Positions 17,413-27,250 of a DNA stretch of 64,000 bases are shown here, in pieces. The position numbers were made by a program, and so were the translations under genes. This stretch comes from Constrictibacter sp. MBR-5 (GTDB taxonomy: Bacteria; Pseudomonadota; Alphaproteobacteria; JAJUGE01), in the NCBI RefSeq assembly GCF_040549485.1, contig NZ_JBEPTK010000006.1, positions 124,001 through 188,000 of the forward strand. Reading direction: 5' to 3'. Within the stretch, counting starts at the first letter, position 1; every line of letters starts with the position of its first letter. The notes beneath the pieces are model-generated. The model did no database searches and was not told the origin of the DNA. It was given only the letters and a program-made list of their open reading frames with translations.

Positions 17413-19818
17413 ATGCACCGCGTGCTTCGCCGGATCGTCTTCGGTCTCGCCGGCGTGGCCGCGGTGCTCGTCCTGGCCGGAGCGGCGGGATGGTTCTGGC
17501 TGGGGACATCCCTGCCCGACCTCGACGGCGACATCGCGCTATCTGGTCTCGACGCACCCGTCACCGTGGCGCGCGACGCGCACGGGATCCCTTTCATCCA
17601 GGCGGGGAGCGAACGCGACGCCGCGTTCGCCCTGGGCTTCGTCCACGCGCAGGACCGGTTCGCGCAGATGGAGCTGACGCGCCGGGTCGGCGCCGGGCGG
17701 ATGGCGGAGATCCTCGGCGCCGATCTGGTGCCGATGGACAGCATGATGCGCACGTTCGGCGTCTATCGGCTGGCCGCCGCCGATGCCGCCGCGCTGCCGG
17801 CATCGGTCAGGACCCACCTGGAAGCCTATGCCGCCGGGGTAAACGCCTGGATGCGGACCGATCACGGGGCGCTCCCGCCCGAGTTCTATGCCCTCTGGTT
17901 CGAGCCCGAGCCCTGGAGCGTGACCGACAGCCTCGTGTGGATCCGGCTGATGGCCCTGCGCCTGACCGGGAACTGGAACACCGAACTGCTGCGCGCCGGC
18001 CTGCGCCGTCACGTGCCGGAGGATCTCATCGAGAACCTGTTTCCCGAGGCGGAGGGACCTTCGACCCTGGCGAGCGGGTCGGCGGGCCGGCCGGCCGGCG
18101 CCAGAGGGGTCGAAACTGGAGGGGACGAAACCGATACGGCCGGCCTCTGGCGGGAAGCCGGACCGGGATGGCGGGCCGAGGGCGGCTCGAACGTCTGGGC
18201 GCTATCGGGTGCGCGCACCAGCACGGGCGGTCCCATTCTCGCCAACGACCCGCACCTGGGCATCGGCGCGCCCGCAGTCTGGTACCTCGCGCACGTGGAG
18301 ACGCCGGACCGCGTGCTTGCGGGCGCGACGGTGCCCGGCCTGCCCTTCCTGGTGCTCGGGCACAACGGCAAGGTGGCCTGGGGGCTGACAACCACCCACG
18401 GCGACGCGAGCGACCTGTTCGTCGAGCGTCTCTCCAAGACCGACGACTCCGTATACGACACGCCCGAGGGCGTTCGGCCGTTCTCGGTGCGAAACGAGGT
18501 CATCCGCGTCCGTTTCGCCGAAGACGTGCTGCTGCAGATCCGGAGCACACGCCACGGTCCCGTGATCTCCGACGTGAATCCCGCCGCAGCGGAAGCGGCC
18601 GGAGACGATCATGTGCTCGCGCTCAGGAACTCCGCCCTGCTGCCCGGCGACCCCGGCGCGACGGCGCTCTACCGTGTCAATCGCGCAAACAATGTCGCCG
18701 AGGTCCGGGAGGCCCTGCGGGCGATGCGGGCGCCCCAGCAGAACATCGCCTATGCCGACTCGCACAGCATAGGCCTGTCCATGCCGTCACAGGTCCCGAT
18801 CAGGCGCTCTGGCGACGGCGCCGACATCACGCGCGGCTGGACCGGCGATCACGACTGGACCGGCTTCGTTCCCTTCGAGGAACTGCCGCACGTCGCCGAT
18901 CCGGAGTCCGGGATGATCGTCAACGCGAACAACCGCGTGGTCGGCCCTGCCTATCCTCACTTCATCAGTCGCTTCTGGCCCGACGGATACCGCGCCGAAC
19001 GGATCGAAGACGTTCTCTCCGATGCCGGCCCCACCGACCTGGCCTTCAGCACGGCGCTTCAGCTCGATATCCGGTCGGGCACGGCCGGGACGCTGCTGCC
19101 CGTGATGATCGACCCCGCCGTCGCCGATGGAGGCAATGCCGAGGTGCTCGACGGCCTGAGAAAATGGGACCAGTCGATGGCCGTCGACCGCTGGGAGCCG
19201 CTCGTCTACGAGGCGTGGCTCCGGGAGGCGACGCGCGCGATCTTCGCAGACGAACTCGACGAGGCCTTCGAGGAATGGTGGGGCGCGCGGCCGGAAACGC
19301 TGCTCCACGCCCTGACCAGCGAGCAGACGCTGTGCAACGACACCCGCACGCCCGACGTCGAAACCTGCGGCCAGACGTTGGCGGCGGCACTGCGAGCGGC
19401 GCTCGACTGGACCGCGGCGCGGTATGGCTCCGACCGCCGCAACTGGCGCTGGGGCGATGCGCACATGGCGACGTTCCGTCACCCCGTCTTCGGCAGGGTG
19501 CCTCTGCTGGGTGACCTGACCAACATCCGGACGCCCGCGGCGGGCGGACAGCACACCGTCAACCGCGGCGGGTTCATGGTAACGGACCCCGTGGCACCGT
19601 TTGAGATGGTTTTCGGCCCCGCCTATCGCGCGGTCTACGATCTGTCCGATCTCGATCGCTCGCTCTTCATCGTCGCTCCAGGCCAGTCCGGCAACCCGCT
19701 GTCGCCGCACTATGGCGATCTGGTGGACGTCTGGCGCGAAGGACGCTACCTGACCCTCGTCCCGCCGGACGATCCGGCACATATGCTGCGCCTCATGCCG
19801 GCCGGAACGGAACGATGA
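17413..19818 (+). CDS. Penicillin acylase family N-terminal-nucleophile hydrolase
   Basis: An 801-residue precursor exported or anchored by an N-terminal hydrophobic segment (VFGLAGVAAVLVLAGAAGWF). The family is autoprocessed: a small alpha chain, a spacer, and a beta chain that begins at the catalytic serine, here S259 in EGGSNVWALSG. DPHLGIGAPAVWYLAHVE and GLPFLVLGHNGKVAWGLT follow. Relatives cleave amides of penicillins, N-acyl amino acids and acyl-homoserine lactones in the periplasm. The gene overlaps the following threonine ammonia-lyase by the sequence ATGA, so the two are translationally coupled, suggesting release of an amino acid that is then deaminated (inference). Confidence 0.93.
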   Translation: MHRVLRRIVFGLAGVAAVLVLAGAAGWFWLGTSLPDLDGDIALSGLDAPVTVARDAHGIPFIQAGSERDAAFALGFVHAQDRFAQMELTRRVGAGRMAEILGADLVPMDSMMRTFGVYRLAAADAAALPASVRTHLEAYAAGVNAWMRTDHGALPPEFYALWFEPEPWSVTDSLVWIRLMALRLTGNWNTELLRAGLRRHVPEDLIENLFPEAEGPSTLASGSAGRPAGARGVETGGDETDTAGLWREAGPGWRAEGGSNVWALSGARTSTGGPILANDPHLGIGAPAVWYLAHVETPDRVLAGATVPGLPFLVLGHNGKVAWGLTTTHGDASDLFVERLSKTDDSVYDTPEGVRPFSVRNEVIRVRFAEDVLLQIRSTRHGPVISDVNPAAAEAAGDDHVLALRNSALLPGDPGATALYRVNRANNVAEVREALRAMRAPQQNIAYADSHSIGLSMPSQVPIRRSGDGADITRGWTGDHDWTGFVPFEELPHVADPESGMIVNANNRVVGPAYPHFISRFWPDGYRAERIEDVLSDAGPTDLAFSTALQLDIRSGTAGTLLPVMIDPAVADGGNAEVLDGLRKWDQSMAVDRWEPLVYEAWLREATRAIFADELDEAFEEWWGARPETLLHALTSEQTLCNDTRTPDVETCGQTLAAALRAALDWTAARYGSDRRNWRWGDAHMATFRHPVFGRVPLLGDLTNIRTPAAGGQHTVNRGGFMVTDPVAPFEMVFGPAYRAVYDLSDLDRSLFIVAPGQSGNPLSPHYGDLVDVWREGRYLTLVPPDDPAHMLRLMPAGTER

Positions 19819-21044
19819 CGGTAACCCTAGCGGACATCGAAACTGCCGCCGCAACGCTGACGGGGCATCTGGTCGACAGCCCGTGCGTTCGCTCACGCAC
19901 GCTGTCCGATATCTGTGGCGCGGATATCTGGCTGAAGCTCGAGAACCTGCAGTATACCGGCTCCTTCAAGGAGCGCGGCGCGCTCATCCGGCTTCTCGCA
20001 CTGTCCGAGGACGAAAAGCGACGCGGCGTGATCGCCATGTCGGCGGGCAACCACGCCCAGGGCGTCGCCTATCACGCGACCCGGCTCGGCATCCCCGCGA
20101 CCATCGTGATGCCGGCGGCCACGCCGATGGTGAAGATCCGCAACACCGAACTGCTGGGCGCCAACGTGGTGGTCAGGGGCGACAGCCTGGACGAGGCCTA
20201 TGCCCTGGCACGCGCCACGGCGAGGCGCGACGGCCTGACCCTCGTCCATCCCTACGACGACGAGAGGATCATCGCCGGCCAGGGGACCGTCGCGCTGGAG
20301 GTTCTGCGCGACGGCCGGGACTTCGACACGATCGTCGTGCCGATCGGTGGCGGCGGGCTGATCTCCGGTATCGCCATCGCCGCCAAGGCGTTGCGCCCCG
20401 AGACGGAGATCGTCGGCGTTCAGGCGGCGCTCTACCCGTCGATGCTGTGCGGCCTGCAGGGCCGCTCCGTCGAATCCGGCGGGCCGACGATCGCCGAAGG
20501 GATCGCCGTCAAGCGGCCCGGCACCATCACCATCGAGATCATCCGGCGCCTCGTCGCAGAGATCCTGCTGGTCAGCGAGGCCCATCTCGAGCACGCGGTG
20601 CAGCTGATCGTCGAAATCGAGAAGACGGTCGCCGAAGGCGCGGGCGCCGCACCCCTCGCCGCCGTCCTGGCGAACCCAGCACGCTTTGCCGGAAAGCGGG
20701 TCTGCCTGATCGTCAGCGGCGGCAACATCGACGCTCGGCTCCTCGCCTCCGTGCTGATGCGCGGCCTGGTACGCGCCGGACGCCTGATGCGCCTGCGCGT
20801 CGAGGTGAGCGACCAGCCGGGCAGCCTCGCGCGGATCGCCGCGTGCATCGGCGGCCTGGGCGGCAACATCCTGGAGGTGCACCACCAGCGCTGGTTCTAC
20901 GACGTGCCGATCAAGCTGGCCGAGGTCGACATCGTCGTCGAGACGCGGGATGCCGATCATCTGACGCGTATCGTCGCCGGCCTGGGCGAAGCCGGCTTTC
21001 GCGCACGCGCCCTCAGCAGCCGTGCCGAGGGCGATGCGAGCTGA
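19815..21044 (+). CDS. Threonine ammonia-lyase with C-terminal ACT domain
   Basis: A 409-residue PLP enzyme that converts threonine (often also serine) to 2-oxobutyrate and ammonia. The PLP lysine is K52 in YTGSFKERGA, the phosphate-binding glycine loop is PIGGGGLISG, and SAGNHAQGVAYHA is conserved. The final ~75 residues form one ACT domain (LRVEVSDQPGSLARIAACI), as in the biodegradative/IlvA-short type that responds to effectors. It starts inside the stop of the upstream acylase (ATGA). It ends 3 nt from the convergent flavin reductase. Confidence 0.94.
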   Translation: MTVTLADIETAAATLTGHLVDSPCVRSRTLSDICGADIWLKLENLQYTGSFKERGALIRLLALSEDEKRRGVIAMSAGNHAQGVAYHATRLGIPATIVMPAATPMVKIRNTELLGANVVVRGDSLDEAYALARATARRDGLTLVHPYDDERIIAGQGTVALEVLRDGRDFDTIVVPIGGGGLISGIAIAAKALRPETEIVGVQAALYPSMLCGLQGRSVESGGPTIAEGIAVKRPGTITIEIIRRLVAEILLVSEAHLEHAVQLIVEIEKTVAEGAGAAPLAAVLANPARFAGKRVCLIVSGGNIDARLLASVLMRGLVRAGRLMRLRVEVSDQPGSLARIAACIGGLGGNILEVHHQRWFYDVPIKLAEVDIVVETRDADHLTRIVAGLGEAGFRARALSSRAEGDAS

Positions 21045-21047
21045 CGC

Positions 21048-21539
21048 CTACTGGACTTCGTCCGGCTCCAGCTTGCGGTAGCCGCCGCCGAAATAGAGAA
21101 GCGGGCGTCCGGCGGGCGCCGCCTCGATGGCGACCACGCGACCGACGAAGATGTCGTGGTCGCCGCCCGGATGAATCGCCTCCATCTCGCACTCGATCCA
21201 TGCCACGCAGTCGGCGAGCAGCGGCGCCCCGGTCTTGCCGACGCGGGTGGCGAGATCGCCCCACGGCCGAGCGTTCCGAGAGGCGAAGATGTTGGAGAGC
21301 TCCGTCTGGTCTTCGGCCAGGACGTTCACGCCGTAGACCTTCGCCTTCATGAAGGCCGGATGGCAGAGCGCCGACTTGTCGAGGCAGAAGAGAACGAGCG
21401 GCGGCGAAAGCGACAGGGAGGAGAAGGAGCCGATCGTGGCGCCGGACCAGACGCCGGCGTCGTCCGTCGTCGTAATGATGCTGACCCCCGTGGGGTAGCG
21501 GCCGAGCGTGTCGCGGAAAGCGCGGGGTTCAACGGTCAT
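21048..21539 (-). CDS. Flavin reductase family protein
   Basis: A 163-residue FMN-binding split-barrel protein of the flavin reductase type. Typical blocks are FRDTLGRYPTGVSIITT, SFSSLSLSPPLVLFCLDKS and GVNVLAEDQTELSNIFAS, ending with PLLYFGGGYRKL. Such proteins reduce FMN/FAD with NAD(P)H and supply the reduced flavin to two-component monooxygenases. No monooxygenase is adjacent; a luciferase-like oxidoreductase lies at 54014 but 33 kb away. Convergent with threonine ammonia-lyase. Confidence 0.9.
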   Translation of the reverse strand: MTVEPRAFRDTLGRYPTGVSIITTTDDAGVWSGATIGSFSSLSLSPPLVLFCLDKSALCHPAFMKAKVYGVNVLAEDQTELSNIFASRNARPWGDLATRVGKTGAPLLADCVAWIECEMEAIHPGGDHDIFVGRVVAIEAAPAGRPLLYFGGGYRKLEPDEVQ

Positions 21540-21707
21540 GACGAGGGGTACTCACAAGGCGAAGGAGGGGTGACCGAAGCATAGCCCGGAGACGGCCCGG
21601 TGCGGCAAGGGCCGTCGGACGCAAGCGCCGCTATTTCCGTCGCGCGAAGTAATTTCTTAACGGATGCCGCGTAAGGATGGTTGCAACTGGACAGGAGGTC
21701 CAGAAAC

Positions 21708-22265
21708 ATGGCGTTACCCCGCGCACGAAGCCGGAATGACGGCGGAGACACGTCGCCCTTCGACCCCCGCCAGATCACCCATCCGGAACTCCGCCGTCTC
21801 TACGACTACTGGTACCAGCGGTGCGTCGGCGATCGGCTGCCCGGCCGCTCTATCGTCGATCCCCTGGCGATGCGAGGGTGGTTGGGCAACATCACGCTGA
21901 TCGACGTGCATCCGTCGCCGCCGCGGTTCACGTTCCGACTGTGCGGTTCGTCCATGGTCGAACGGATCGGCCTCGACCCGACCGGCGCCGACCTCTCCGC
22001 GATCCCCGATGCCGACTACCGTGTCCGGATCGAGACGATCTTCGCGCGGATGGTCGAAACGCGCGAACCGTCCGTCTCGCGCAACCGGCGGCGGATCGCG
22101 TCGCGCGCCTACGACTTCGAAGTGCTTCGGCTGCCGCTCGCCGATGACGGCCATTCGGTCAGCACGCTTCTCGTGTGCCCGATGTATTTCGAGGTGCCGC
22201 CGCTCAATTGTGCCGTCGGAACCGGCCGGGAGCCCGAATTCGAGGCGCCGACCTGGCTCGAATGA
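21708..22265 (+). CDS. PAS_5-type sensory/ligand-binding domain protein
   Basis: A 185-residue single-domain protein. The core HPELRRLYDYWYQRC…DPLAMRGWLGNITLIDV…PRFTFRLCGSSMVERIG matches the PAS_5 domain family common in alphaproteobacteria, usually found as a stand-alone protein of unknown signalling role. The ATG is chosen over an upstream in-frame TTG (21681) because AGGAGG lies 9 nt before it. No output domain is fused. It converges on the GNAT–HDAC–GNAT gene with a 3-nt gap. Confidence 0.85.
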   Translation: MALPRARSRNDGGDTSPFDPRQITHPELRRLYDYWYQRCVGDRLPGRSIVDPLAMRGWLGNITLIDVHPSPPRFTFRLCGSSMVERIGLDPTGADLSAIPDADYRVRIETIFARMVETREPSVSRNRRRIASRAYDFEVLRLPLADDGHSVSTLLVCPMYFEVPPLNCAVGTGREPEFEAPTWLE

Positions 22266-22267
22266 GC

Positions 22268-22286
22268 GTCAGGCCGGCTGCCTGAC
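22268..22286. terminator. Hairpin at the end of the kamA operon / PAS gene
   Basis: Perfect 7-bp arms GTCAGGC (22268–22274) and GCCTGAC (22280–22286) with a 5-nt loop overlap the stop codon of the GNAT–HDAC–GNAT gene and lie 2 nt past the converging PAS gene. Suitable as a bidirectional terminator, though without T-runs. Confidence 0.45.
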
Positions 22287-24569
22287 CAAGGGCTTCACGA
22301 AGATCGTCTTGCCGTCGCCGTCACGATAGAAGTCGGGCATCTCCGCCGCAACGCGATAGCCGGTGCGCTTGTAGAAGGCGCGGGTCGGCGCATAGTGCGC
22401 GCTGGTCGACGTATCGACGTAGAGGCGCGCCGCACCCTGAGCAGCCGCATCCGCCTCCGTTCGTTCGAGGATCTCCCGGCCGAGCCCCCTCCCCTGGATA
22501 TCCGGCGCGACGGCGATCCAGTAGAGGTCGTGGCGTCCGTCCGTGCCGGGGATCGGACCGTAGCAGGCATAGCCGGCCAGCCGCCCCTCGCGCTCCGCGA
22601 CGACGAAGTGATAACCGCTGGCGGGGCCCTTCTCGACCCGCTCCGCGACGAGTTCCGCCGCGATCTCCACCTCCTCGGCCGTGAAGAAGCCGGTCGACGC
22701 GACCAAGCGGCGCACCAGGTCGACGTCGCCGGCCTGCACCTCGCTGCGCCAGGAGATGGTCATGTCGGTCGCATGCTTCGCCCGCTGCCGCGTCAGCGAA
22801 CGGGGTGGCGGGGCGGGTACCGGAACGGCGGCGCGCGCGTGCTCCGTCCCATCCCACAGTCCGCGAAAGAAAGCGGCGGCGTTCTGTCCGAGCGTACGGG
22901 TGCGGTAGCCACCCTCCTGCACCACCAGCGTCGGCAGGCCGGCCTTGCCGATCGCCTGTCCCATCCGGACGAAATCGTCGGGCCGGTGCGGCCACGACCC
23001 GGTGGGATCGCCGACCGCCGTATCGAATCCGCAGGCAAGCACCAGCCACGCCGGTCGGAAGCGGGCGATCCGCTTCAGCGCATCGGCGAGTGCCGCGGCG
23101 TACTGCTCCGGTGTGATCGTCTCCGGCAGCGGCAGGTTCATGTTCGTCCCGGCGCCGGCGCCGCGCCCCTGTTCCTCGCGGAAGCCGCTGAAGTAGGGAT
23201 AGGCGAAGCTCGGATGGCCGTGGATCGATACCGTCAGCACGTCGCCGCGGTCGTAGAAGATGTCTTGCTGCCCGTTGCCGTGGTGATAGTCGATGTCGAG
23301 GATCGCCACGCGGCCGTATTGCGACAGATAGTGCGCCGCCACCGCCGCGTTGCAGAAATAGCAGAAGCCGCCGAACGCCCGCCGCTCGGCATGGTGGCCC
23401 GGCGGGCGCGTCAGGGCATAGGCGATCCGGCGGCCGCGCAGGACCTCGTCGGCGGCGGTCAGCGTGCAGTCGACGCCGTGCCGGGCGGCGAGATAGGCAT
23501 TGCGGTTGATCGGCGTGAAGGTGTCGATGCACCAGTAGCCCGCGCGCAGGCTGAGTTCCTTCGGCGGCCGCGCGGCGTTGCGGATCGGGAAGACGTACGG
23601 GTAGACCGACTTGCCGTTGCCGACAGTGGCGCTCGACCGGTCGAGATAGTCGACGAGGCGCGGGTCGTGTACGGCGCGGATGTGCCGGTCGGAGAAGCCG
23701 TGCGGCTCGACCCGGTCGAACAGGCCCATCGGCTCGATCGCGCGGAGGATGGCACGTACGCGCACCGGCGCCTCGACATAGCCGCGCTCGTGCACATGGT
23801 GGATGTCGTGCCTGTCGTTGACCACCAGCGCGATCTTCCAGGCCGGCGCGGGGACCGGCGAACGCTCCGGGTCCGGGCGGCGGGCATAGTGCGGCGGCCG
23901 CAGGCGGATCGGGTCGTCGGTGAAGGACTCGACGACCATGTCGATATAGCCGGGCGGGCAGCGGCTGCCGTACTTGCGCTCCAGGATCGCCCGCACGATG
24001 CGACGCGCCTCGTCGCGGCCGGGCGGCGTCTCCCGGCCGAGGCCGTCGTAGGTCAGGTACGGCGGATTGGTCTCGCCCGGCTGCAGCGGCGTCTCGTAGC
24101 GGGTGCCGATGATCGGGCGTGCGCCGTAGCGCTCGTAGAAGCGCAGCCGCGCCATGTTCTGCCGGCGGATCGGCGGCTCCGGGCTCAGGGCGGGATCGTC
24201 CGGCAGCGTCTCGTAGAAGAGCCCCACCGCACCCAGCGCCGCCGCATGCTCGCGCACCCGGGCATAGAGCGCGCCGCCGATGCCGCCGCCGGAACGGCCG
24301 GGCGCAGAGACGATGTAGTCCAGATAGCAGAACTTGTGGTCCGGGGCCCAACTGAGCAGGGCGAAGCCGCGCACCCGCCCGCCCTGCTCGGCCACGAACA
24401 GCATGTAGCGGAAGCCGTATTTCAGCGGGTCGTGCAGCTTGGCCGGAATGGCGGCCACCTCGGCCGCGGAGATGCCGGCGAGCTGCGCCGACAGCATCTC
24501 CTGGACCTGGGCGACGGCGGTCGCGTTGGCCGGCGTGACGGCGTCGGGAACCTGACGGATCCGGAACAT
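22269..24569 (-). CDS. Three-domain fusion: GNAT acetyltransferase – HDAC-family deacetylase – GNAT acetyltransferase
   Basis: A 766-residue protein. Residues ~1–165 are a GNAT domain (acetyl-CoA loop GRSGGGIGGALY, 91–102; FYERYGARP). Residues ~245–590 are an HDAC/acetylpolyamine-amidohydrolase domain with an apparently intact active site: His dyad H392/H393 (RPPGHHAE), zinc ligands D427 and H429 (DIDYHHGNG) and D516 (ACGFD), and tyrosine Y555 (QEGGY). Residues ~603–760 are a second GNAT domain (IQGRGLGREIL, 691–701). One chain can thus both add and remove acetyl groups. It is the last gene of the five-gene operon, 2 nt after the ATP-grasp gene. The likely substrate is an amine made by the operon (inference). 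Confidence 0.92.
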   Translation of the reverse strand: MFRIRQVPDAVTPANATAVAQVQEMLSAQLAGISAAEVAAIPAKLHDPLKYGFRYMLFVAEQGGRVRGFALLSWAPDHKFCYLDYIVSAPGRSGGGIGGALYARVREHAAALGAVGLFYETLPDDPALSPEPPIRRQNMARLRFYERYGARPIIGTRYETPLQPGETNPPYLTYDGLGRETPPGRDEARRIVRAILERKYGSRCPPGYIDMVVESFTDDPIRLRPPHYARRPDPERSPVPAPAWKIALVVNDRHDIHHVHERGYVEAPVRVRAILRAIEPMGLFDRVEPHGFSDRHIRAVHDPRLVDYLDRSSATVGNGKSVYPYVFPIRNAARPPKELSLRAGYWCIDTFTPINRNAYLAARHGVDCTLTAADEVLRGRRIAYALTRPPGHHAERRAFGGFCYFCNAAVAAHYLSQYGRVAILDIDYHHGNGQQDIFYDRGDVLTVSIHGHPSFAYPYFSGFREEQGRGAGAGTNMNLPLPETITPEQYAAALADALKRIARFRPAWLVLACGFDTAVGDPTGSWPHRPDDFVRMGQAIGKAGLPTLVVQEGGYRTRTLGQNAAAFFRGLWDGTEHARAAVPVPAPPPRSLTRQRAKHATDMTISWRSEVQAGDVDLVRRLVASTGFFTAEEVEIAAELVAERVEKGPASGYHFVVAEREGRLAGYACYGPIPGTDGRHDLYWIAVAPDIQGRGLGREILERTEADAAAQGAARLYVDTSTSAHYAPTRAFYKRTGYRVAAEMPDFYRDGDGKTIFVKPLVRQPA

Positions 24570-24571
24570 GG

Positions 24572-25561
24572 CTAGCGTCCACCCTCCCGGGCCGGCCGGT
24601 TCGCGGACGCCGCGATGCGCGCGATCACGTCGTCGAAGGAGAGCCCGGCGCGTGCCGCGGCGGCGGCGAAGCCCGCATCCGGCGACAGGCAGGGGTTGGC
24701 GTTGACCTCGAGCACGAAGGGCCTCCCCTGTTCATCGACGCGGAAATCGATCCTGGCATAGCCGCGCAGGCCGAAGGTATCCCAGCAACGCCGGGCCAGT
24801 GCCGCCAGTTCGCCGAGCAGCGGTTCGTCGGACGGCGGAAAGTCGGCGCGCCTGGGCGTTGCGCGGGCGGCGGCGCTGGCCTCGTCCCACTTGGCCGCAT
24901 AGCCGACGATCTCGACCCCCGCCAGCAGAAGGATCTCCGCCGGCGGCAGCACTTCCGGCCCATCCGGGCCATCCAGGACGGCGAGATTGAACTCCCGGCC
25001 CGGGACGAAGGCCTCGGCAAACCAGCGCCCGCCGTAACGGGCGGTCCTCTCGGCGATGGCGGCGTCGATGCGGGACGGTTCGACGATGCTGCCCTCGTCC
25101 AGGCCTAGAGAGGCGTGCGCGGTCGCCGATTTCACGATCCAGCGCTGCCCCTCCACGCCCGCCTCCGGGCCGAGCGGCGTCGGGATGCCGGCGGCGCGCA
25201 TCAGCCGCTTCGCCACCAGCTTGTCGCTGGTCAGCGCCAGCGCGCCGCTGTCGCAGCCGGTATAGGCGAGACCGAGATGCTCCAGCAGCAGCGGCCCGAG
25301 CGGCAGGAGCGCGTCGCTCCCCGCCACCGTCTCGACGAGGTTGAAGGCCAGTGCCGGTGCCAGCTCGCGCAGGCGTGCAGCCGCCGCTGAAAGATCCAAT
25401 CCCAGTTCGACGCCGACCGCCGTCCGTCCGCGCGCCGCGAAGGCGGCGATGACGGCATCGCGCTGCACCAGGGTGTCCAGGTCGTCGGGTCGCGCGTCCG
25501 GCGGGATCGCGCCGTGCAGGATCGCAATGGGACGCTGCGGTTCAGGTCGCATCGAGGCCAC
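24572..25561 (-). CDS. ATP-grasp ligase (D-Ala-D-Ala ligase-like), second in the operon
   Basis: A 329-residue ATP-grasp enzyme, expected to join a carboxylate (as acyl phosphate) to an amine with ATP. Landmarks are [12 protein letters not shown] in the N-terminal domain, [20 protein letters not shown] at the start of the central domain, [14 protein letters not shown], and the metal/ATP site [20 protein letters not shown] near the C-terminus (E and N of LEVNANP). It differs from true Ddl in the ATP-loop segment ([18 protein letters not shown]) and should not be read as a cell-wall Ddl. The gene overlaps the permease gene before it by ~20 nt, or ~11 nt if the second ATG (25552) is used. Confidence 0.88.
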   Translation of the reverse strand: MASMRPEPQRPIAILHGAIPPDARPDDLDTLVQRDAVIAAFAARGRTAVGVELGLDLSAAAARLRELAPALAFNLVETVAGSDALLPLGPLLLEHLGLAYTGCDSGALALTSDKLVAKRLMRAAGIPTPLGPEAGVEGQRWIVKSATAHASLGLDEGSIVEPSRIDAAIAERTARYGGRWFAEAFVPGREFNLAVLDGPDGPEVLPPAEILLLAGVEIVGYAAKWDEASAAARATPRRADFPPSDEPLLGELAALARRCWDTFGLRGYARIDFRVDEQGRPFVLEVNANPCLSPDAGFAAAAARAGLSFDDVIARIAASANRPAREGGR

Positions 25562-27215
25562 GCTCGATCAGGCCGAAGCCGAGGGCGAGCCCGCCGCTGA
25601 GCAGCAGGTAGGCGGCCGCGGCCGGCAGCGTGTAGCGGATGATTGCCCCCTCCCGGCCCAGCAGCTGCACCACCGATGCCGCGGCAACCACGTTGACGAC
25701 GCAGATCATGTTGCCGGCATCGGCGCCCAACATCTGCGCCGCCAGCACCGTCTCGACCGGCCAGCCGGCCATCTGGGCGACGTCGGCCTGGAGCAGCGCG
25801 AACATCATGTTGCTGAAGGTCGCACTCCCGGAGATGAAGGATCCCAGCGTTCCGACTACCGGCGCCGCGAGCGGCCAGACCGAACCCAGGCCGGCCGCGG
25901 CGACGCGCGCCAGTTCGACGGGCATGCTGGCGAGGCCGGAGGCGTTGACGTCCGAGTTGATGAAGATGCGCACCATCGGCACCGCCGTGCCGAGCGCCAC
26001 GGCGGTGACCGCCACGCGTTGCGCGGCGCCGCCGAAGGCGCGGCTCATCACGTCACGGCCGGCACGGTGCAGGAGCACTGTGATCAGCGCGACGATCAGG
26101 AAGACCGTCCCGGGCAGGTGCAGCGGTGCCACCGCCGCATCGATCGGCGTGCCGAGGATCGCCGGCCATTCCAGCCGAACGCCGGTCAGCCATCCCTGCA
26201 CCGGCAGCTCGCGCAGCCGCGTGATCACCAGCAGCAGGCCCACCAGCAGGTAGGGCGCCCAGGCGAGCCGCAGGTTCATCGGCTTCGAGGGTTCCACGAC
26301 CTGCGCCGCGCCCTCGCCACCGCCCTCGCCACCGCCGAAATCCCAGGTCCGGCGTGGCATCAGGAAGCCGAACCGCGCGGCCGAGACGGCGAGCGCGAGA
26401 CCCGCCAGCGCCCCGAACATCGTCGGGAACTCCGGGCCGAGGAGAATGGCGACCGCCAGCGCCGGCACCGTGAAGCCGAACCCGGCGAGCAGGGCGAACG
26501 GCCAGACCTCCAGGCCGCGGCGCCAGCTCCGCTCCGTGCCGAAGAAGCGGGTGAGCACCACGCAGACCAGCAGCGGCAGGAAACTCCCCGCCAGAAGATC
26601 GATCGTGATCGCCCGGATGCCCACCGCCTGCAGGAACAGGTCGTAGGGTCGATCACCGACGGCGGCGGCGGCGAGCGGCGCCAGTTCGCCGCCCTGCAGC
26701 AGGCCCTGCCCGATGCCGATGAGGACCGGCGTGCCGACGGCGCCGAACGAGACGGGGCTGGAATTGGCGATCAGTGCGAGCACGACGGCAGCCATCGGCG
26801 GGAAGCCGAGGGCGACCAGCAGCGGCGCGCACACCGCCGCCGGCGTGCCGAAACCGGCGGCCCCTTCCATGAAGGCGCCGAACAGCCAGGCGACGATGAT
26901 CGCCTGGATCCGACGGTCCGGCGTGATCCGGGTGAAGCCGGCGCGAATCGCATCGAGGGCGCCGGTGCCCCCCACGGTGCGCAACAACAGGATCGCGCCG
27001 AAGACGATCCACAGGATGGACGCGGCGACGAACAGCCCTTCGATCGCCGCAGCGGCCACGTGAACCGCCGGCACGCCCCACAGCCAGACCGCGGCGGCGG
27101 CCGTCGCGACGAGGCTGAGCGGCATCGCCTTGACCGCAGGCAGACGCAGCGCGACGAGAAGCCCGAAGACCGCGACGATCGGCGTCAACGCCGCGAGCGC
27201 GGCCCAGTACCCCAC
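25542..27215 (-). CDS. LctP/L-lactate permease family transporter
   Basis: A 557-residue inner-membrane permease with about 13–14 hydrophobic helices. The family signature [20 protein letters not shown] and the later [20 protein letters not shown] are both present. Characterised members (LldP/GlcA) take up lactate and glycolate by proton symport. Its position between two ATP-grasp ligase genes in one operon suggests it may instead move a 2-hydroxy or amino-acid-like substrate or product of that pathway. An FMN alpha-hydroxy-acid oxidase is encoded at 38187 but not linked. It lies 35 nt downstream of the first ATP-grasp gene. Confidence 0.92.
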   Translation of the reverse strand: MGYWAALAALTPIVAVFGLLVALRLPAVKAMPLSLVATAAAAVWLWGVPAVHVAAAAIEGLFVAASILWIVFGAILLLRTVGGTGALDAIRAGFTRITPDRRIQAIIVAWLFGAFMEGAAGFGTPAAVCAPLLVALGFPPMAAVVLALIANSSPVSFGAVGTPVLIGIGQGLLQGGELAPLAAAAVGDRPYDLFLQAVGIRAITIDLLAGSFLPLLVCVVLTRFFGTERSWRRGLEVWPFALLAGFGFTVPALAVAILLGPEFPTMFGALAGLALAVSAARFGFLMPRRTWDFGGGEGGGEGAAQVVEPSKPMNLRLAWAPYLLVGLLLVITRLRELPVQGWLTGVRLEWPAILGTPIDAAVAPLHLPGTVFLIVALITVLLHRAGRDVMSRAFGGAAQRVAVTAVALGTAVPMVRIFINSDVNASGLASMPVELARVAAAGLGSVWPLAAPVVGTLGSFISGSATFSNMMFALLQADVAQMAGWPVETVLAAQMLGADAGNMICVVNVVAAASVVQLLGREGAIIRYTLPAAAAYLLLSGGLALGFGLIERGLDAT

Positions 27216-27250
27216 GTTACCCTGGTCCTCTTCATCGTACCGGCGCCGGC

